From contig NZ_VOHC01000011.1 of assembly GCF_007859275.1 (NCBI RefSeq), forward strand, positions 248,001 to 312,000: a stretch of DNA of 64,000 nt. The letters run 5' to 3'. The notes under the pieces were generated by a model, which was given only the letters and a program-made list of their open reading frames with translations, was not told where the DNA came from and did no database searches. Below, one piece after another: positions 42,500-52,669 of this stretch (its first letter is position 1; each line of letters begins with the position of its first letter). The DNA is from Planomicrobium sp. CPCC 101079. GTDB lineage: Bacteria; Bacillota; Bacilli; Bacillales_A; Planococcaceae. The position numbers and the translations under genes are program-made.

Positions 42500-43843
42500 T
42501 TGGCTATAGAAAACATAAAAATGCCTCAGCTTGGTGAAAGTGTGACAGAAGGGACCATTGAAAAATGGCTTGTCCAGCCAGGTGACCACGTCAACAAGTA
42601 CGATCCATTGGCGGAAGTCAACACCGATAAGGTAACGGCGGAAGTCCCTTCTTCATTCACTGGAACCATCAAGGAACTGATCGCTTCTGAAGGCGAAACG
42701 TTGGCTGTCGGGGAAATCGTCTGTACGATTGAAACCGAAGGCGGCGATTCTGCTCCTGCTGAAAACAATAAACCAGCTGAAGCTGGAAAAGAAAACCTGA
42801 TGCCGGCTGCCGATACAGCATTGACAAAAGGCATGACGGGTGAAAAAGGATCTTCGCAGCCTGCTAAGACAGCGGGGGCAAAAGGCCGTTACTCACCGGC
42901 CGTTTTGCGTTTGGCGCAAGAAAACGACATCGATTTAACGCAAGTTACGGGTTCCGGAAACGAAGGCCGCATCACACGTAAAGATTTGATGGCGATTATC
43001 GAAAGCGGCAATATCCCGAAAGCGGGCGACGCTCCGGCTCAGCAAGCCGCGCCGGTTGCTGAACAACCGGCAGCGCCTAAAGCCGAAGCACCTCAAACTG
43101 CTGCGCCTGCTCCAAAATCAGCGCCGATTGAAAGTGCTCCGGGAGATATCGGAATTCCGGTTACTGGCGTCCGCCGTGCAATTGCAGCGAACATGCTGAA
43201 GAGCAAGCACGAAGCGCCGCACGCATGGATGATGATCGAAGTGGACGTGACGGATCTTGTGGCTTACCGCGATTCCATCAAAGGCGAATTCAAGAAAAAA
43301 GAAGGGTTCAACATTACGTATTTCGCGTTCTTCGTGAAAGCGATCTCCCAAGCGTTGAAAGAATTCCCGATGATGAATTCGATGTGGGCTGGAGATAAGA
43401 TCATCCAGAAAAAAGACATCAACATTTCAATCGCTGTTGCTTCTGATAATGCTTTATTCGTACCGGTTATCCGGAATTCCGACGAAAAATCCATCAAAGG
43501 CATCGGCCGCGATATTAACGATTTAGCATTGAAAGCCCGCAACGGCAAACTGGGTTCAGCCGATATGCAAGGCGGCACGTTTACCGTCAACAACACCGGA
43601 TCATTCGGATCTGTCCAGTCAATGGGCATCATCAATCATCCACAGGCTGCGATTGTCCAAGTGGAATCCATCGTCAAACGCCCGGTTATCATGAATAATG
43701 GCATGATTGCTGCGCGCGATATGGTTAACTTGTGTTTGTCGCTTGATCATCGTGTGCTGGATGGCTTGGTTTGTGGGCAATTCCTGGCTCGTGTGAAAGA
43801 GATTTTGGAGAACATGTCCAAAGAAAACACTTCCGTTTATTGA
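42500..43843 (+). CDS. bkdB: Branched-chain 2-oxoacid dehydrogenase E2 (lipoamide acyltransferase)
   Basis: Core acyltransferase, 447 residues. Lipoyl domain with Lys44 in EVNTDKVTAEVP, an Ala/Pro linker, the peripheral subunit-binding domain (RYSPAVLRLAQENDIDL, ~130-165), a second linker, then the catalytic domain ending LSLDHRVLDG. TTG start at 42500, with aaaggagg 7 nt upstream. Last gene of the operon, set apart by the 504-nt gap. Confidence 0.95.
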   Translation: MAIENIKMPQLGESVTEGTIEKWLVQPGDHVNKYDPLAEVNTDKVTAEVPSSFTGTIKELIASEGETLAVGEIVCTIETEGGDSAPAENNKPAEAGKENLMPAADTALTKGMTGEKGSSQPAKTAGAKGRYSPAVLRLAQENDIDLTQVTGSGNEGRITRKDLMAIIESGNIPKAGDAPAQQAAPVAEQPAAPKAEAPQTAAPAPKSAPIESAPGDIGIPVTGVRRAIAANMLKSKHEAPHAWMMIEVDVTDLVAYRDSIKGEFKKKEGFNITYFAFFVKAISQALKEFPMMNSMWAGDKIIQKKDINISIAVASDNALFVPVIRNSDEKSIKGIGRDINDLALKARNGKLGSADMQGGTFTVNNTGSFGSVQSMGIINHPQAAIVQVESIVKRPVIMNNGMIAARDMVNLCLSLDHRVLDGLVCGQFLARVKEILENMSKENTSVY

Positions 43844-43854
43844 GCGAGATGGTG

Positions 43855-43888
43855 AAAAGCTTGGGGTCCTAGGACTTCAAGCTTTTAT
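43855..43888 (+). terminator. Terminator of the bkd operon
   Basis: Stem 43855-43863 with 43878-43886 (aaaagcttg/caagctttt). The T tract is short. Confidence 0.65.
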
Positions 43889-43950
43889 TCCTTTAATGTA
43901 AAAGAATACTCAGGTAAAATGGAAAGAGATAGCCTCGGGGAGGGAATAAC

Positions 43951-45645
43951 GTGACGATCGAATCGATGAAAAAGACGAAATTTTCGAAACCTACATATAT
44001 GCAATGGCGGCAAGCGGCCGAGCAAGCCCTAAAAGGCAAACCTTTTGAAGATGAAATGAAAACGCTCACAACTGAGGGCGTCTTGCTAGAGCCGCTTTAT
44101 ACAAAAGAAATGCTGGAAAGTTTAGGCGCTTTCTTGCCGGTGCAGGTACAAGCCATACGCAATGGCAAGCAAAAGCCGGGCTGGCTGGTAGCCCAGGAGG
44201 TTGAAGCTGATTCTGCTGCTGATTTTCTGGTGGAAGCAAAAGAAGCGGTTGCGCGTGGCAATGAAATGATCGTTTACACGAGTTCCAAAAAACTAGAATG
44301 GCAGGACCACGAACTGAAAGAACTGGCAGACTTGATAAGCAATCATCCGATTTACTTTAAACTGGAGAAAGAAGACCGTGGAATTTTACGCGTTTTTGAT
44401 TGGATTGAAAGTGGCCATTCGGAAAAAGTGCAAGGTGTCATTTTTTCGGAAGAACCGGTAAATGCGCCAGTGAATATCAGGACGGAACGGATTGATCTGC
44501 TGCCAGTGCATAATTCTGGTGGCACGATCATTCATGAGCTGGGAGTCGCGCTTAGCATGCTGGCGGAAACTATGAAGGAAGTCGATTTTGCTGAGAAAGC
44601 GGAGCGCCTCTGGGTCCGTTTTGCAGTCGATACCCATTTTTTTCAGGAAATTGCAAAGCTCCGCGCTTTCCGTGTCTTATGGACGGCTTTTTCAAGCGCC
44701 TACGGGCAAGTGGCACCTGCAGTTCCAATTTTTACCGAAACATCGGTGCGTTCTTATTCGAAGCTGGATCCGTACGTCAATTTGCTGCGGGCCGGCAATG
44801 CGACCTTTTCTGCGGTGCTTGGCGGCACGGATGCCCATACGGTCCTGCCACACAATTTTTTGACAAATTCCGATCCGGTCAGCCGGCGCATCGCCCGAAA
44901 TGTCCAATTGGTCATTAAAGAAGAGGCGCATGTCTCGCATACCTTGGACGCTGCAGCAGGCTCTTATTTTATCGAAACGCTGACAAAAGAATACGTAGAC
45001 GCGGCGTGGAAATACTTTTTGGAAATCGAGGAGGCGGGCGGCTACTCGGAAGCGATGAAATCAGGCTGGCTGACGGACGATATCCAAGCGAAATGGCTGG
45101 AGCGCGAAACCGATATTGCTACTCGGAAAGCTTCGCTCATCGGCACGAACATTTACGCCAATCCAAAAGAACCGGTCAAAGATGCGGAAATCGAATACAG
45201 CCATTTGGAATATGCAACAGCGAAGCGTTTGGCTACCCCTTTTGAAAAGCTGAGAGCACAAGCCAAAGAAAGGCTCTTGAAAACAGCGGTTTTGCATGCG
45301 GGGCCGTTAAAAGACGTGAAGCGCCAATCGGATTTTGTCGCCGGATTCTTAGCGGTTGGCGGCATAGAACCGCTTATAAGCCCGGAACTTGCCTCATCAG
45401 CTGATATCAACAGTTTTATGGCTGAACATGATATTGACTATGCAGTGCTGTGCGGGACAAAGGAAAAGCTCGCAGATTTGATTCCGGGACTGTCCTCGGA
45501 GGCGGCGATTGATGTTGCAGGAAAATATCCGGCTGAACAGCTGTTTGAGTGGAACCGTTTTGGAATACAGGATTCAATTCATAGCGGCAAACCGATTACA
45601 GATAAACTCGAACAAATTTTAAGCTTAGGAAAGAAGGCTTTTTGA
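43951..45645 (+). CDS. mutA: Methylmalonyl-CoA mutase small subunit
   Basis: Non-catalytic partner of the B12-dependent mutase, 564 residues, with the mutase barrel fold ([33 protein letters not shown]). [13 protein letters not shown] and [11 protein letters not shown] are also present. It lacks the DxHxxG cobalamin signature, as expected for this subunit. GTG start with gggaggg upstream. It is one nt ahead of mutB; mutA-mutB-meaB form an operon. Confidence 0.93.
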   Translation: MTIESMKKTKFSKPTYMQWRQAAEQALKGKPFEDEMKTLTTEGVLLEPLYTKEMLESLGAFLPVQVQAIRNGKQKPGWLVAQEVEADSAADFLVEAKEAVARGNEMIVYTSSKKLEWQDHELKELADLISNHPIYFKLEKEDRGILRVFDWIESGHSEKVQGVIFSEEPVNAPVNIRTERIDLLPVHNSGGTIIHELGVALSMLAETMKEVDFAEKAERLWVRFAVDTHFFQEIAKLRAFRVLWTAFSSAYGQVAPAVPIFTETSVRSYSKLDPYVNLLRAGNATFSAVLGGTDAHTVLPHNFLTNSDPVSRRIARNVQLVIKEEAHVSHTLDAAAGSYFIETLTKEYVDAAWKYFLEIEEAGGYSEAMKSGWLTDDIQAKWLERETDIATRKASLIGTNIYANPKEPVKDAEIEYSHLEYATAKRLATPFEKLRAQAKERLLKTAVLHAGPLKDVKRQSDFVAGFLAVGGIEPLISPELASSADINSFMAEHDIDYAVLCGTKEKLADLIPGLSSEAAIDVAGKYPAEQLFEWNRFGIQDSIHSGKPITDKLEQILSLGKKAF

Positions 45646-45646
45646 T

Positions 45647-47794
45647 ATGACCAAACCCGATTTTTCCAAAGTGAATATCCAGAAAATAGCCGTGCAGGAA
45701 AGCGGTTTGAAAAACGAAGAAGTGTTCATGACCAATGAAGGCATCCCGATAAAACCGGTTTACTCAGAAAAAGATATCGCGTTTCATGAAGAAAGCATGC
45801 CGGGCTTCGCGCCGAATGTCCGGGGACCCTACCCGACGATGTATGTTTCCAGGCCATGGACGGTACGGCAATATGCAGGTTTTTCAACCGCAGAAGAAAG
45901 CAACGCATTTTATCGCCGGAACCTTGCGATGGGCCAAAAAGGCTTATCGGTCGCGTTCGACCTTGCCACGCATCGTGGCTATGATTCCGATCACCCACGG
46001 GTTGTAGGGGATGTCGGAAAAGCGGGGGTGGCCATTGATAGCGTCGAAGACATGAAAATTCTGTTTGATGGCATCCCGCTTGACCAAATGTCGGTATCAA
46101 TGACAATGAACGGCGCGGTTGTGCCGGTTATGGCATTTTTCATCGTTGCTGCGGAAGAACAAGGCGTAACGCCTGAACAGCTTGCAGGCACGATCCAGAA
46201 CGATATTTTGAAAGAATACATGGTGCGCAACACGTATATCTACCCGCCGGCCATGTCGATGAAAATCATAGCGGATATCTTCCAATTCACTTCGGAAAAA
46301 ATGCCGAAGTTCAATTCGATTTCCATTTCCGGCTACCATATCCAAGAAGCCGGCGCGACAGCCGACATAGAATTGGCTTATACACTTGCCGACGGCTTGG
46401 AGTATGTGCGTACCGGGCTTGCTGCTGGAATTGGCATCGATTCGTTCGCGCCGAGGCTGTCGTTTTTCTGGGGCATCGGCATGAACTATTTCATGGAAAT
46501 CGCGAAAATGCGGGCGGCCCGGGAAATCTGGGCGAAAATGATGAAATCGTTTGATCCGAAAAACGATAAATCCCTTGCTTTGCGTACACATTCCCAAACC
46601 TCAGGCTGGAGTTTGACCGAACAAGATCCGTTCAACAACGTGACACGGACACTGATTGAAGCGAACGCGGCCGCGATGGGCCATACGCAATCGCTCCATA
46701 CGAACGCACTGGATGAAGCAATTGCGCTTCCGACAGATTTTTCCGCGCGGATTGCCCGTAACACACAATTGTTTTTACAGGAAGAGACGATGATGACGAA
46801 AGTAATCGATCCTTGGGGTGGCTCATATCATGTCGAAGCGCTGACCAATGAATTGACGGAAAAAGCGTGGGATTTGATCGAGGAAGTTGAAAATCTCGGC
46901 GGCATGGCGAAAGCGATTGAGACGGGCTTGCCAAAAATGCGCATCGAGGAAGCAGCAGCGAAAAAGCAAGCGCAGATCGATTCCAACGAAGAAGTGATTA
47001 TCGGCGTCAATCGTTACCGGCTGGAGCAGGAAGACCCGATTGATATTTTAAATATCGACAATACGCTTGTCCGTAAAAAACAAATCGAACGGCTGGAACG
47101 CATGAAGGCAGAACGGGACAATGAACAAGTCGAAAAAGCGCTTGCACGGTTGACGGCAGCGGCAACTTCGGGAGAAGAAAATATATTGGCTTGTGCGGTG
47201 GAAGCAGCACGCCACCGGGCAAGCCTCGGTGAAATATCGGATGCCATTGAGGTGGCGTCCGGACGGCATAAGGCGGTAATCCGTTCTGTGAGCGGTATAT
47301 ACAGTTCCAATTTTTCCAATCAGGAAGAAATTGAAATCGTCAAAGAAATGACCGAAGATTTTATGGAAAACGAAGGCCGACGCCCCCGTATTTTGATTGC
47401 TAAAATGGGTCAGGACGGCCATGACAGAGGAGCGAAAGTCATTGCGACCGCCTTTGCCGATCTTGGGTTTGATGTTGATATCGGGCCGCTGTTCCAGACG
47501 CCTGCAGAGACGGCGCAACAAGCGGCAGAAAACGATGTCCATGTCATCGGCGTCAGCTCACTTGCTGCCGGGCATATGACCTTGGTTCCGGATTTAGCCG
47601 CCGAATTGAAAAAAATCGGCCGGGAAGATATTTTGATCGTTGTAGGGGGCGTGATACCGGCACAGGATTACGAATTCCTCCGCGAAAACGGCGCCAGTGC
47701 GATTTTTGGCCCTGGCACCGTAATTCCAGTGGCGGCCCAGAAAGTGATTGAGGAAATTTATATACGCCTCGGCTATGAGGAAGTGGCGGACTGA
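45647..47794 (+). CDS. mutB: Methylmalonyl-CoA mutase large subunit
   Basis: Catalytic subunit converting (R)-methylmalonyl-CoA to succinyl-CoA with adenosylcobalamin. It has 715 residues. Substrate barrel blocks [18 protein letters not shown] and [19 protein letters not shown] are clear. The C-terminal B12 domain has [13 protein letters not shown] with the cobalt-binding His592. It takes the propionyl-CoA arising from valine and isoleucine in the bkd pathway. Confidence 0.97.
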   Translation: MTKPDFSKVNIQKIAVQESGLKNEEVFMTNEGIPIKPVYSEKDIAFHEESMPGFAPNVRGPYPTMYVSRPWTVRQYAGFSTAEESNAFYRRNLAMGQKGLSVAFDLATHRGYDSDHPRVVGDVGKAGVAIDSVEDMKILFDGIPLDQMSVSMTMNGAVVPVMAFFIVAAEEQGVTPEQLAGTIQNDILKEYMVRNTYIYPPAMSMKIIADIFQFTSEKMPKFNSISISGYHIQEAGATADIELAYTLADGLEYVRTGLAAGIGIDSFAPRLSFFWGIGMNYFMEIAKMRAAREIWAKMMKSFDPKNDKSLALRTHSQTSGWSLTEQDPFNNVTRTLIEANAAAMGHTQSLHTNALDEAIALPTDFSARIARNTQLFLQEETMMTKVIDPWGGSYHVEALTNELTEKAWDLIEEVENLGGMAKAIETGLPKMRIEEAAAKKQAQIDSNEEVIIGVNRYRLEQEDPIDILNIDNTLVRKKQIERLERMKAERDNEQVEKALARLTAAATSGEENILACAVEAARHRASLGEISDAIEVASGRHKAVIRSVSGIYSSNFSNQEEIEIVKEMTEDFMENEGRRPRILIAKMGQDGHDRGAKVIATAFADLGFDVDIGPLFQTPAETAQQAAENDVHVIGVSSLAAGHMTLVPDLAAELKKIGREDILIVVGGVIPAQDYEFLRENGASAIFGPGTVIPVAAQKVIEEIYIRLGYEEVAD

Positions 47795-48861
47795 TGGATC
47801 AGGAAAAGACGACGAGGCATGTGTTAAAAGGTGTTCCGTCGGCACATGACGGAATGACCGCACCGCCTCGGAAAAAATTCAGGAAACCTGGTGAACAAAC
47901 AATTGACCTCGCGGAAATTGCCGAAGGAGTGCGAAACGGTTCCCGGCTTTTTCTGGGAAAAGCGATCACGCTGCTTGAAAGTTCAAATCCGTTCCATAAG
48001 AAGCAAGGGCAGGAACTTTTAAACCGGCTGCTGCCATTTACGGGCAATAGCGTCCGCCTCGGCATCACGGGCGTTCCTGGTGCAGGAAAAAGTACATTTA
48101 TTGAAACGTTCGGGGAATTGTTGACCGGACTTGGCCACCGCGTTGCCGTTCTTGCCATCGACCCGAGTTCGTCTTTGACCGGCGGCAGTATCCTCGGGGA
48201 CAAAACCCGCATGGAGCAATTGGCACGGAATCCACAAGCGTTTATCCGGCCGTCACCAACAGCCGGTACGCTTGGCGGCGTCCATAAAAAGACGCGGGAA
48301 ACGATGCTGCTTTGTGAAGCGGCCGGATATGATGTTATACTCGTGGAAACGGTGGGAGTCGGGCAAAGCGAAACGCTTGTGCGCGGCATGGTGGACATCT
48401 TTTTGCTGCTGGTGCTGACTGGAGCCGGCGATGAGCTGCAAGGAATGAAAAAAGGCATCTTGGAGCTGGCAGATGCTCTTATTGTCCATAAAGCGGACGG
48501 GGCAAATGCAAAGCTCGCCCAAAAAACGGTGGCGGAATATAAAGGGATGCTTCATTTTTTGCAGCCGGCAACTGCCGGCTGGAGGACCGAGGCCGTTGCC
48601 GCTTCATCGCTTGAAAAAACAGGGATTGATGAAGCCTGGCAGATTGTCCTGCAGTTTCAAGAAGTGGTTCAGGAAAGCGGCCATTGGGAAAAGCGGCGGC
48701 AAGCCCAGACAAAAGATTGGTTCCGTTCGATGATTGCGGATGAACTGCATAGCCGTTTTTTTGAAGATCCCGCCAAACGCGACATGGTGAAAAAATTGGA
48801 AAAGCAAGTGCTTGATGGGGAATTGACTGTATCTCAGGCTATTTCCTTCTTATTCGAGTAA
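47794..48861 (+). CDS. meaB: MeaB family G-protein chaperone of methylmalonyl-CoA mutase
   Basis: GTPase that loads and protects the cobalamin cofactor of the mutase. It has 355 residues. P-loop GVPGAGKS at 93-100, DPSSSLTGGSILGDKTRM, VETVGVGQSET and ADGANAKLA follow the MeaB/ArgK pattern. Start overlaps the mutB stop by one base. Adjacent location supports the mutase chaperone role. Confidence 0.95.
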   Translation: MDQEKTTRHVLKGVPSAHDGMTAPPRKKFRKPGEQTIDLAEIAEGVRNGSRLFLGKAITLLESSNPFHKKQGQELLNRLLPFTGNSVRLGITGVPGAGKSTFIETFGELLTGLGHRVAVLAIDPSSSLTGGSILGDKTRMEQLARNPQAFIRPSPTAGTLGGVHKKTRETMLLCEAAGYDVILVETVGVGQSETLVRGMVDIFLLLVLTGAGDELQGMKKGILELADALIVHKADGANAKLAQKTVAEYKGMLHFLQPATAGWRTEAVAASSLEKTGIDEAWQIVLQFQEVVQESGHWEKRRQAQTKDWFRSMIADELHSRFFEDPAKRDMVKKLEKQVLDGELTVSQAISFLFE

Positions 48862-48926
48862 GCTTTTTTGCATGTCTTTTCAAGGGATGCTATTATTAAT
48901 AGAGTACTATATGAGGAGTGAGCTTA

Positions 48927-49367
48927 ATGGCAATGGATTTTAATTTTTTGATGAATGATATCGTCACTACTGCCCGCCAAGAATTGGCCGACGGCGGATA
49001 TACACAGCTTGAAACAGCTGAAGAAGTTACTGAAGCGTTTTCAAAACCGGGGACTAGCCTTGTGATGGTCAATTCAGTTTGTGGTTGCGCAGGCGGTATT
49101 GCGCGTCCAGCAGCTCTTCATGCGATTCATTATGATAAGCGCCCTGACAATTTGTATACAGTGTTTGCAGGACAAGACAAAGAAGCAACTGCCCAGGCAC
49201 GTGCAATTTTCGGGGATGACCACCTTCCGTCATCACCATCATTCGCTCTTTTAAAAGATGGTGAATTGGTTGGCGAAATCGGCCGCCATGAAATTGAAGG
49301 ACATGACCCAATGTCTGTAATCACGCATATCCAAGCGTTGTTTGAAGAGCATTGCAAAGAAATCTAA
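48927..49367 (+). CDS. brxB: Bacilliredoxin BrxB (YqiW)
   Basis: Thioredoxin-fold protein that removes bacillithiol from proteins after oxidative stress. It has 146 residues with the CGC active site at 52-54 ([10 protein letters not shown]). [20 protein letters not shown] and the IEGHDPM block are diagnostic of YqiW/YphP. Of three candidate starts, ATG at 48927 has gaggag at a proper distance. Monocistronic; terminator follows. Confidence 0.94.
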   Translation: MAMDFNFLMNDIVTTARQELADGGYTQLETAEEVTEAFSKPGTSLVMVNSVCGCAGGIARPAALHAIHYDKRPDNLYTVFAGQDKEATAQARAIFGDDHLPSSPSFALLKDGELVGEIGRHEIEGHDPMSVITHIQALFEEHCKEI

Positions 49368-49372
49368 ATCCA

Positions 49373-49399
49373 AATGCCCCTTCAGAGGGGCATTTTTTT
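49373..49399 (+). terminator. Terminator after brxB
   Basis: Stem 49373-49380 with 49387-49394 (aatgcccc/ggggcatt), T7. Confidence 0.9.
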
Positions 49400-49422
49400 C
49401 ATGTCGGAAATTGGAGGCAAGC

Positions 49423-50406
49423 ATGAAGTTAAAGCGTTTTTCCATTGGCTACCGAACGCTGAAAACGGCGGCCGGCGCAGCCATCGCTATTTCGCTGGCG
49501 CAGCTTTTTGAGCTCGATTACTATGTGTCAGCTGGCATTTTGGCTATCTTATGTATACAGCCAACCAAGAAAAAATCCATTAAAGCGGCGTTTTCTCGTT
49601 TTATCGCCAGTTTGATTGCCATTGCTTACGCTTTAGTCTTTTTTGAAGGCCTTGCCTATCATCCGCTTGTTTTAGGCGTTTTGATTTTACTCTTCATTCC
49701 GCTATTGGTATCGCTCGGCTTTACGGAGGGTTTTGTTTCAAGCTCAGTCATTCTAATGCATATTTACGATTCCAAAAATCTGACCGGAGGCCTATTCGTC
49801 AATGAGTTGATGCTCATGGCGATCGGTTTTGGTACAGCGCTTCTAGTAAATATGTATATGCCTAGCATCGAGCGGAAGTTGGATTCTTACCGCTCAGACA
49901 TAGAAGATCTGTATTCTGGGATTTTTAAGGAAATTGTAGTTTACCTGAGGCAAGGCGATACCGATTGGAGCGGTAAAGAATTAGTGGAAGCGGCCGAAAT
50001 TCTGAGGAAAGCAAAAGCATTGGCCTATCAAGATGTTGAAAACCATGTTACGCGCCTTGAAAACAAGTACTACCGGTATTTTGATATGCGCGAACAGCAA
50101 TTTGACATCATCGAACGCATTTTGCCGAAAATCACCGCTCTTCCGGTGATGGTCGGGCACTCGGGCCTCGTTGCAGATTTTCTCGAAGATCTAGGGGAGC
50201 ACGTGCATTCAGGTAACACCGCCCAACACTATATCAACAAATTGGAAGCGCTCAAGGCGGACTTTGCCAACTTGCCGCTGCCTCAAAACCATGAAACGTT
50301 CTTAGCAATGGCTTCCCTTTATCAAGTGATTCAAGAAATGGAAACTTACTTGCAGATCAAACAATCGTATAAAGGATTTCACAACAAAAAGACGGCCGAA
50401 GTGTAA
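49423..50406 (+). CDS. Aromatic acid exporter-like membrane protein (YqjA, DUF939)
   Basis: A 327-residue protein with about four to five N-terminal transmembrane helices (residues ~15-150; AAGAAIAISLAQLFELDYYV, ILAILCIQPTKKKSIKAAF) and a helical cytosolic C-terminal domain. It matches the ArAE_1/YqjA family; substrate unknown. ATG at 49423 has ttggagg ahead. It is preceded by the brxB terminator, so it likely has its own promoter in the short gap or depends on read-through. Confidence 0.87.
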   Translation: MKLKRFSIGYRTLKTAAGAAIAISLAQLFELDYYVSAGILAILCIQPTKKKSIKAAFSRFIASLIAIAYALVFFEGLAYHPLVLGVLILLFIPLLVSLGFTEGFVSSSVILMHIYDSKNLTGGLFVNELMLMAIGFGTALLVNMYMPSIERKLDSYRSDIEDLYSGIFKEIVVYLRQGDTDWSGKELVEAAEILRKAKALAYQDVENHVTRLENKYYRYFDMREQQFDIIERILPKITALPVMVGHSGLVADFLEDLGEHVHSGNTAQHYINKLEALKADFANLPLPQNHETFLAMASLYQVIQEMETYLQIKQSYKGFHNKKTAEV

Positions 50407-50423
50407 CTCGGCCGCCTTTTTTT
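50394..50423 (+). terminator. Terminator overlapping the yqjA-like stop
   Basis: Stem 50394-50399 with 50408-50413 (ggccga/tcggcc), then gccttttttt. Confidence 0.8.
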
Positions 50424-50433
50424 GTTTATAGAG

Positions 50434-50529
50434 TTAGATGATAAAGCTGATTCCCATCATCAAGCTAGATAATAGCATCAACACGATCATAGCGTAGACG
50501 ACAAATTTGCGGAAAAAATTATTTCTCAT
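50434..50529 (-). CDS. prli42: Stressosome-associated protein Prli42
   Basis: A 31-residue single-helix membrane protein starting MRNNFFRKFVVYAMIVLMLL and ending SFII. Length, basic N-terminus and the LLSSLMMGISF pattern match Prli42, the membrane anchor of the stressosome in Listeria and Bacillus. The ribosome-binding site gaaggag is present on the minus strand. A longer frame reading through it from 51048 is a shadow of mce. I recognise it by pattern, not by search. Confidence 0.82.
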   Translation of the reverse strand: MRNNFFRKFVVYAMIVLMLLSSLMMGISFII

Positions 50530-50697
50530 CGGTTGTGTAACTCCTTCGTTATCAAGTGTTCTTGTTGAAATCATATCATAATTCCCTTCCGAACTGAAGA
50601 ACAACGAACGGCGTTTTCCAAATATTCGAGTAGAACTAGAGATTTCATTTGCGAATGGGTACAATAAAGGAGAAGCTGAAAAAGGATGTGAACAACG

Positions 50698-51096
50698 ATG
50701 AAGAGGGTCGACCACATTGGAATTGCAGTCCGGGATTTGAACGCTGTTCTTCCTTATTATACGGAAACACTGGGCTGCCCGCTCTTGAAAATCGAAGAAG
50801 TTGCGTCGGAAAATGTCCGGGTCGCATTTATCGATGCAGGAAATATCAAACTCGAACTTCTTGAAGCAATGAGCGAAGAAAGCGTTATCTTTGCATTTTT
50901 GGAAAAAAGGGGTGAAGGCATCCACCATATCGCATTTGGGGTAGAAAACATTGAAACGCGAATGGCTGAGCTCAGGGAGAAAGGTGTCCGGTTGTTGAAC
51001 GAACAGCCAAAACAGGGAGCAGGCGGTGCATTGGTCGCTTTTATGCATCCGAAATCCTCCAACGGTGTACTATACGAATTGTGTGAAAAGCAGTAG
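50698..51096 (+). CDS. mce: Methylmalonyl-CoA epimerase
   Basis: Vicinal-oxygen-chelate metalloenzyme that epimerises (S)- to (R)-methylmalonyl-CoA. It has 132 residues. Metal-binding His6 in VDHIGIAV, the central EGIHHIAFGV and C-terminal GVLYELCEK are present. It precedes the carboxyltransferase gene by 16 nt, linking propionyl-CoA carboxylation and the mutase. Confidence 0.94.
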   Translation: MKRVDHIGIAVRDLNAVLPYYTETLGCPLLKIEEVASENVRVAFIDAGNIKLELLEAMSEESVIFAFLEKRGEGIHHIAFGVENIETRMAELREKGVRLLNEQPKQGAGGALVAFMHPKSSNGVLYELCEKQ

Positions 51097-51112
51097 CAGA
51101 GGGAGTGGGGAA

Positions 51113-52654
51113 ATGGACATTTATGAAAGAATCAATGAATTGTACGACCGCAAGCGCGAAATTGAACTCGGCGGCGGCGAGGAGCGGATCGACAAACAGC
51201 ATGAAAAAGGCAAGTTGACGGCACGCGAGCGGATTGAACTGCTTGTGGACGAAGGCTCATTTGTTGAATTAAATCCTTTTGTCGAGCACCGCACGACTGA
51301 TTTCGGCATGGCGAATGGGCCTGGCGAAGGAGTGGTCACGGGATACGGCAAAGTGAATGGCCGGCCAATCTACTTGTTTTCCCAGGACTTCACAGTTTTT
51401 GGCGGCGCGCTTGGTGAAATGCATGCGCAAAAAATCGTCAACGTCATGGATATGGCTGCGAAAAACGGGGCTCCGTTTATCGGCTTAAACGACTCAGGCG
51501 GCGCCCGCATTCAAGAAGGGGTCTTGTCTCTTGATGGCTATGGCCATATTTTTTACCGGAACTCCATCTATTCAGGAGTCATACCGCAAATTTCAGTGAT
51601 TCTCGGACCATCAGCGGGGGGAGCGGTTTATTCGCCGGCCATCACTGATTTTGTATTCATGGTCGATAAAACGAGCCAAATGTTCATCACCGGACCGAAA
51701 GTGATTGAGACGGTGACAGGAGAACAAATATCCTCAGAAGACCTAGGGGGATCGAGAGTACATACCGCTATCAGCGGAAATGCCCATTTCCGGGGGGCTA
51801 CTGAACAAGAAGTGCTGGAAATGGTGCGCCGATTGGTCGGCTATTTGCCGCAAAACAACCAGGAAATGCCACCACGTGAAGCTGCGGCTGATGAAGATGA
51901 CTACCGTCCAGAACTGGCTGATGTGGTGCCGTATGAAGCGATCCGCCCATATGACGTCCGCAAAGTGGTCGAGCAAGTGGTGGATAAAGGCAGCTTTATG
52001 GAAGTGCAGCCGGAATTCGCAAAAAATATCGTCATCGGGCTTTCACGCATAAAAGGGGAGACGGTGGGGCTCGTATGCAATCAGCCGAAAGTGATGGCAG
52101 GCGGACTCGATATCGACTCCTCCGATAAAGCTGCCCGTTTTATCCGGTTCTGCGATTCGTTCAACATCCCGATCATCACATTCGAAGACGTCACCGGCTT
52201 TTTCCCGGGCATCAAGCAGGAACACGGCGGCATCATCCGCCACGGGGCGAAGATTTTATATGCCTATTCCGAGGCGACCGTGCCGAAAATGACGGTCATT
52301 TTGCGCAAAGCTTACGGCGGCGCCTATGTAGCGTTAAATTCAAAATCCATCGGCGCAGATCTTGTATATTCGTGGCCGAACGCGGAAATTGCGGTCATGG
52401 GGCCGCAAGGGGCCGCCAATATCATCTTTGCCCGTGAAATAGCGGCGAGCGACAACCCTGAAGAAACGCGCGCTGCTAAAATTGAGGAATACCGTGAGAA
52501 ATTCGCCAATCCGTATGTCGCTGCAGCACGCGGCATGGTGGACGATGTGATCGATCCGCGCGAAACGCGCATCAAGCTGATCCAAGCGCTGGAAATGATG
52601 CGCACCAAAAAAGATGCGCGACCAGCGAAAAAGCATGGCAATATGCCATTATAA
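51113..52654 (+). CDS. mmdA: Propionyl-CoA carboxylase beta / methylmalonyl-CoA carboxyltransferase (YqjD type)
   Basis: Carboxyltransferase subunit that carboxylates propionyl-CoA or reverses it. It has 513 residues with two crotonase-fold halves. GAPFIGLNDSGGARIQEGV, GPSAGGAVYSPAITDF, and TFEDVTGFFPGIKQEHGGII are the CoA-binding blocks. ATG at 51113 has gagggagtgggg ahead. No biotin carboxylase or carrier is adjacent, so it presumably shares AccB/AccC or a distant set. Confidence 0.93.
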   Translation: MDIYERINELYDRKREIELGGGEERIDKQHEKGKLTARERIELLVDEGSFVELNPFVEHRTTDFGMANGPGEGVVTGYGKVNGRPIYLFSQDFTVFGGALGEMHAQKIVNVMDMAAKNGAPFIGLNDSGGARIQEGVLSLDGYGHIFYRNSIYSGVIPQISVILGPSAGGAVYSPAITDFVFMVDKTSQMFITGPKVIETVTGEQISSEDLGGSRVHTAISGNAHFRGATEQEVLEMVRRLVGYLPQNNQEMPPREAAADEDDYRPELADVVPYEAIRPYDVRKVVEQVVDKGSFMEVQPEFAKNIVIGLSRIKGETVGLVCNQPKVMAGGLDIDSSDKAARFIRFCDSFNIPIITFEDVTGFFPGIKQEHGGIIRHGAKILYAYSEATVPKMTVILRKAYGGAYVALNSKSIGADLVYSWPNAEIAVMGPQGAANIIFAREIAASDNPEETRAAKIEEYREKFANPYVAAARGMVDDVIDPRETRIKLIQALEMMRTKKDARPAKKHGNMPL

Positions 52655-52669
52655 GAAGAGGTGCAGAAC

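Noticed and set aside
50434-51048. Long minus-strand frame of 204 codons
   Set aside because: Most of it is the shadow of mce on the other strand; only the last 31 codons, with their own ATG and ribosome-binding site, make sense (prli42).
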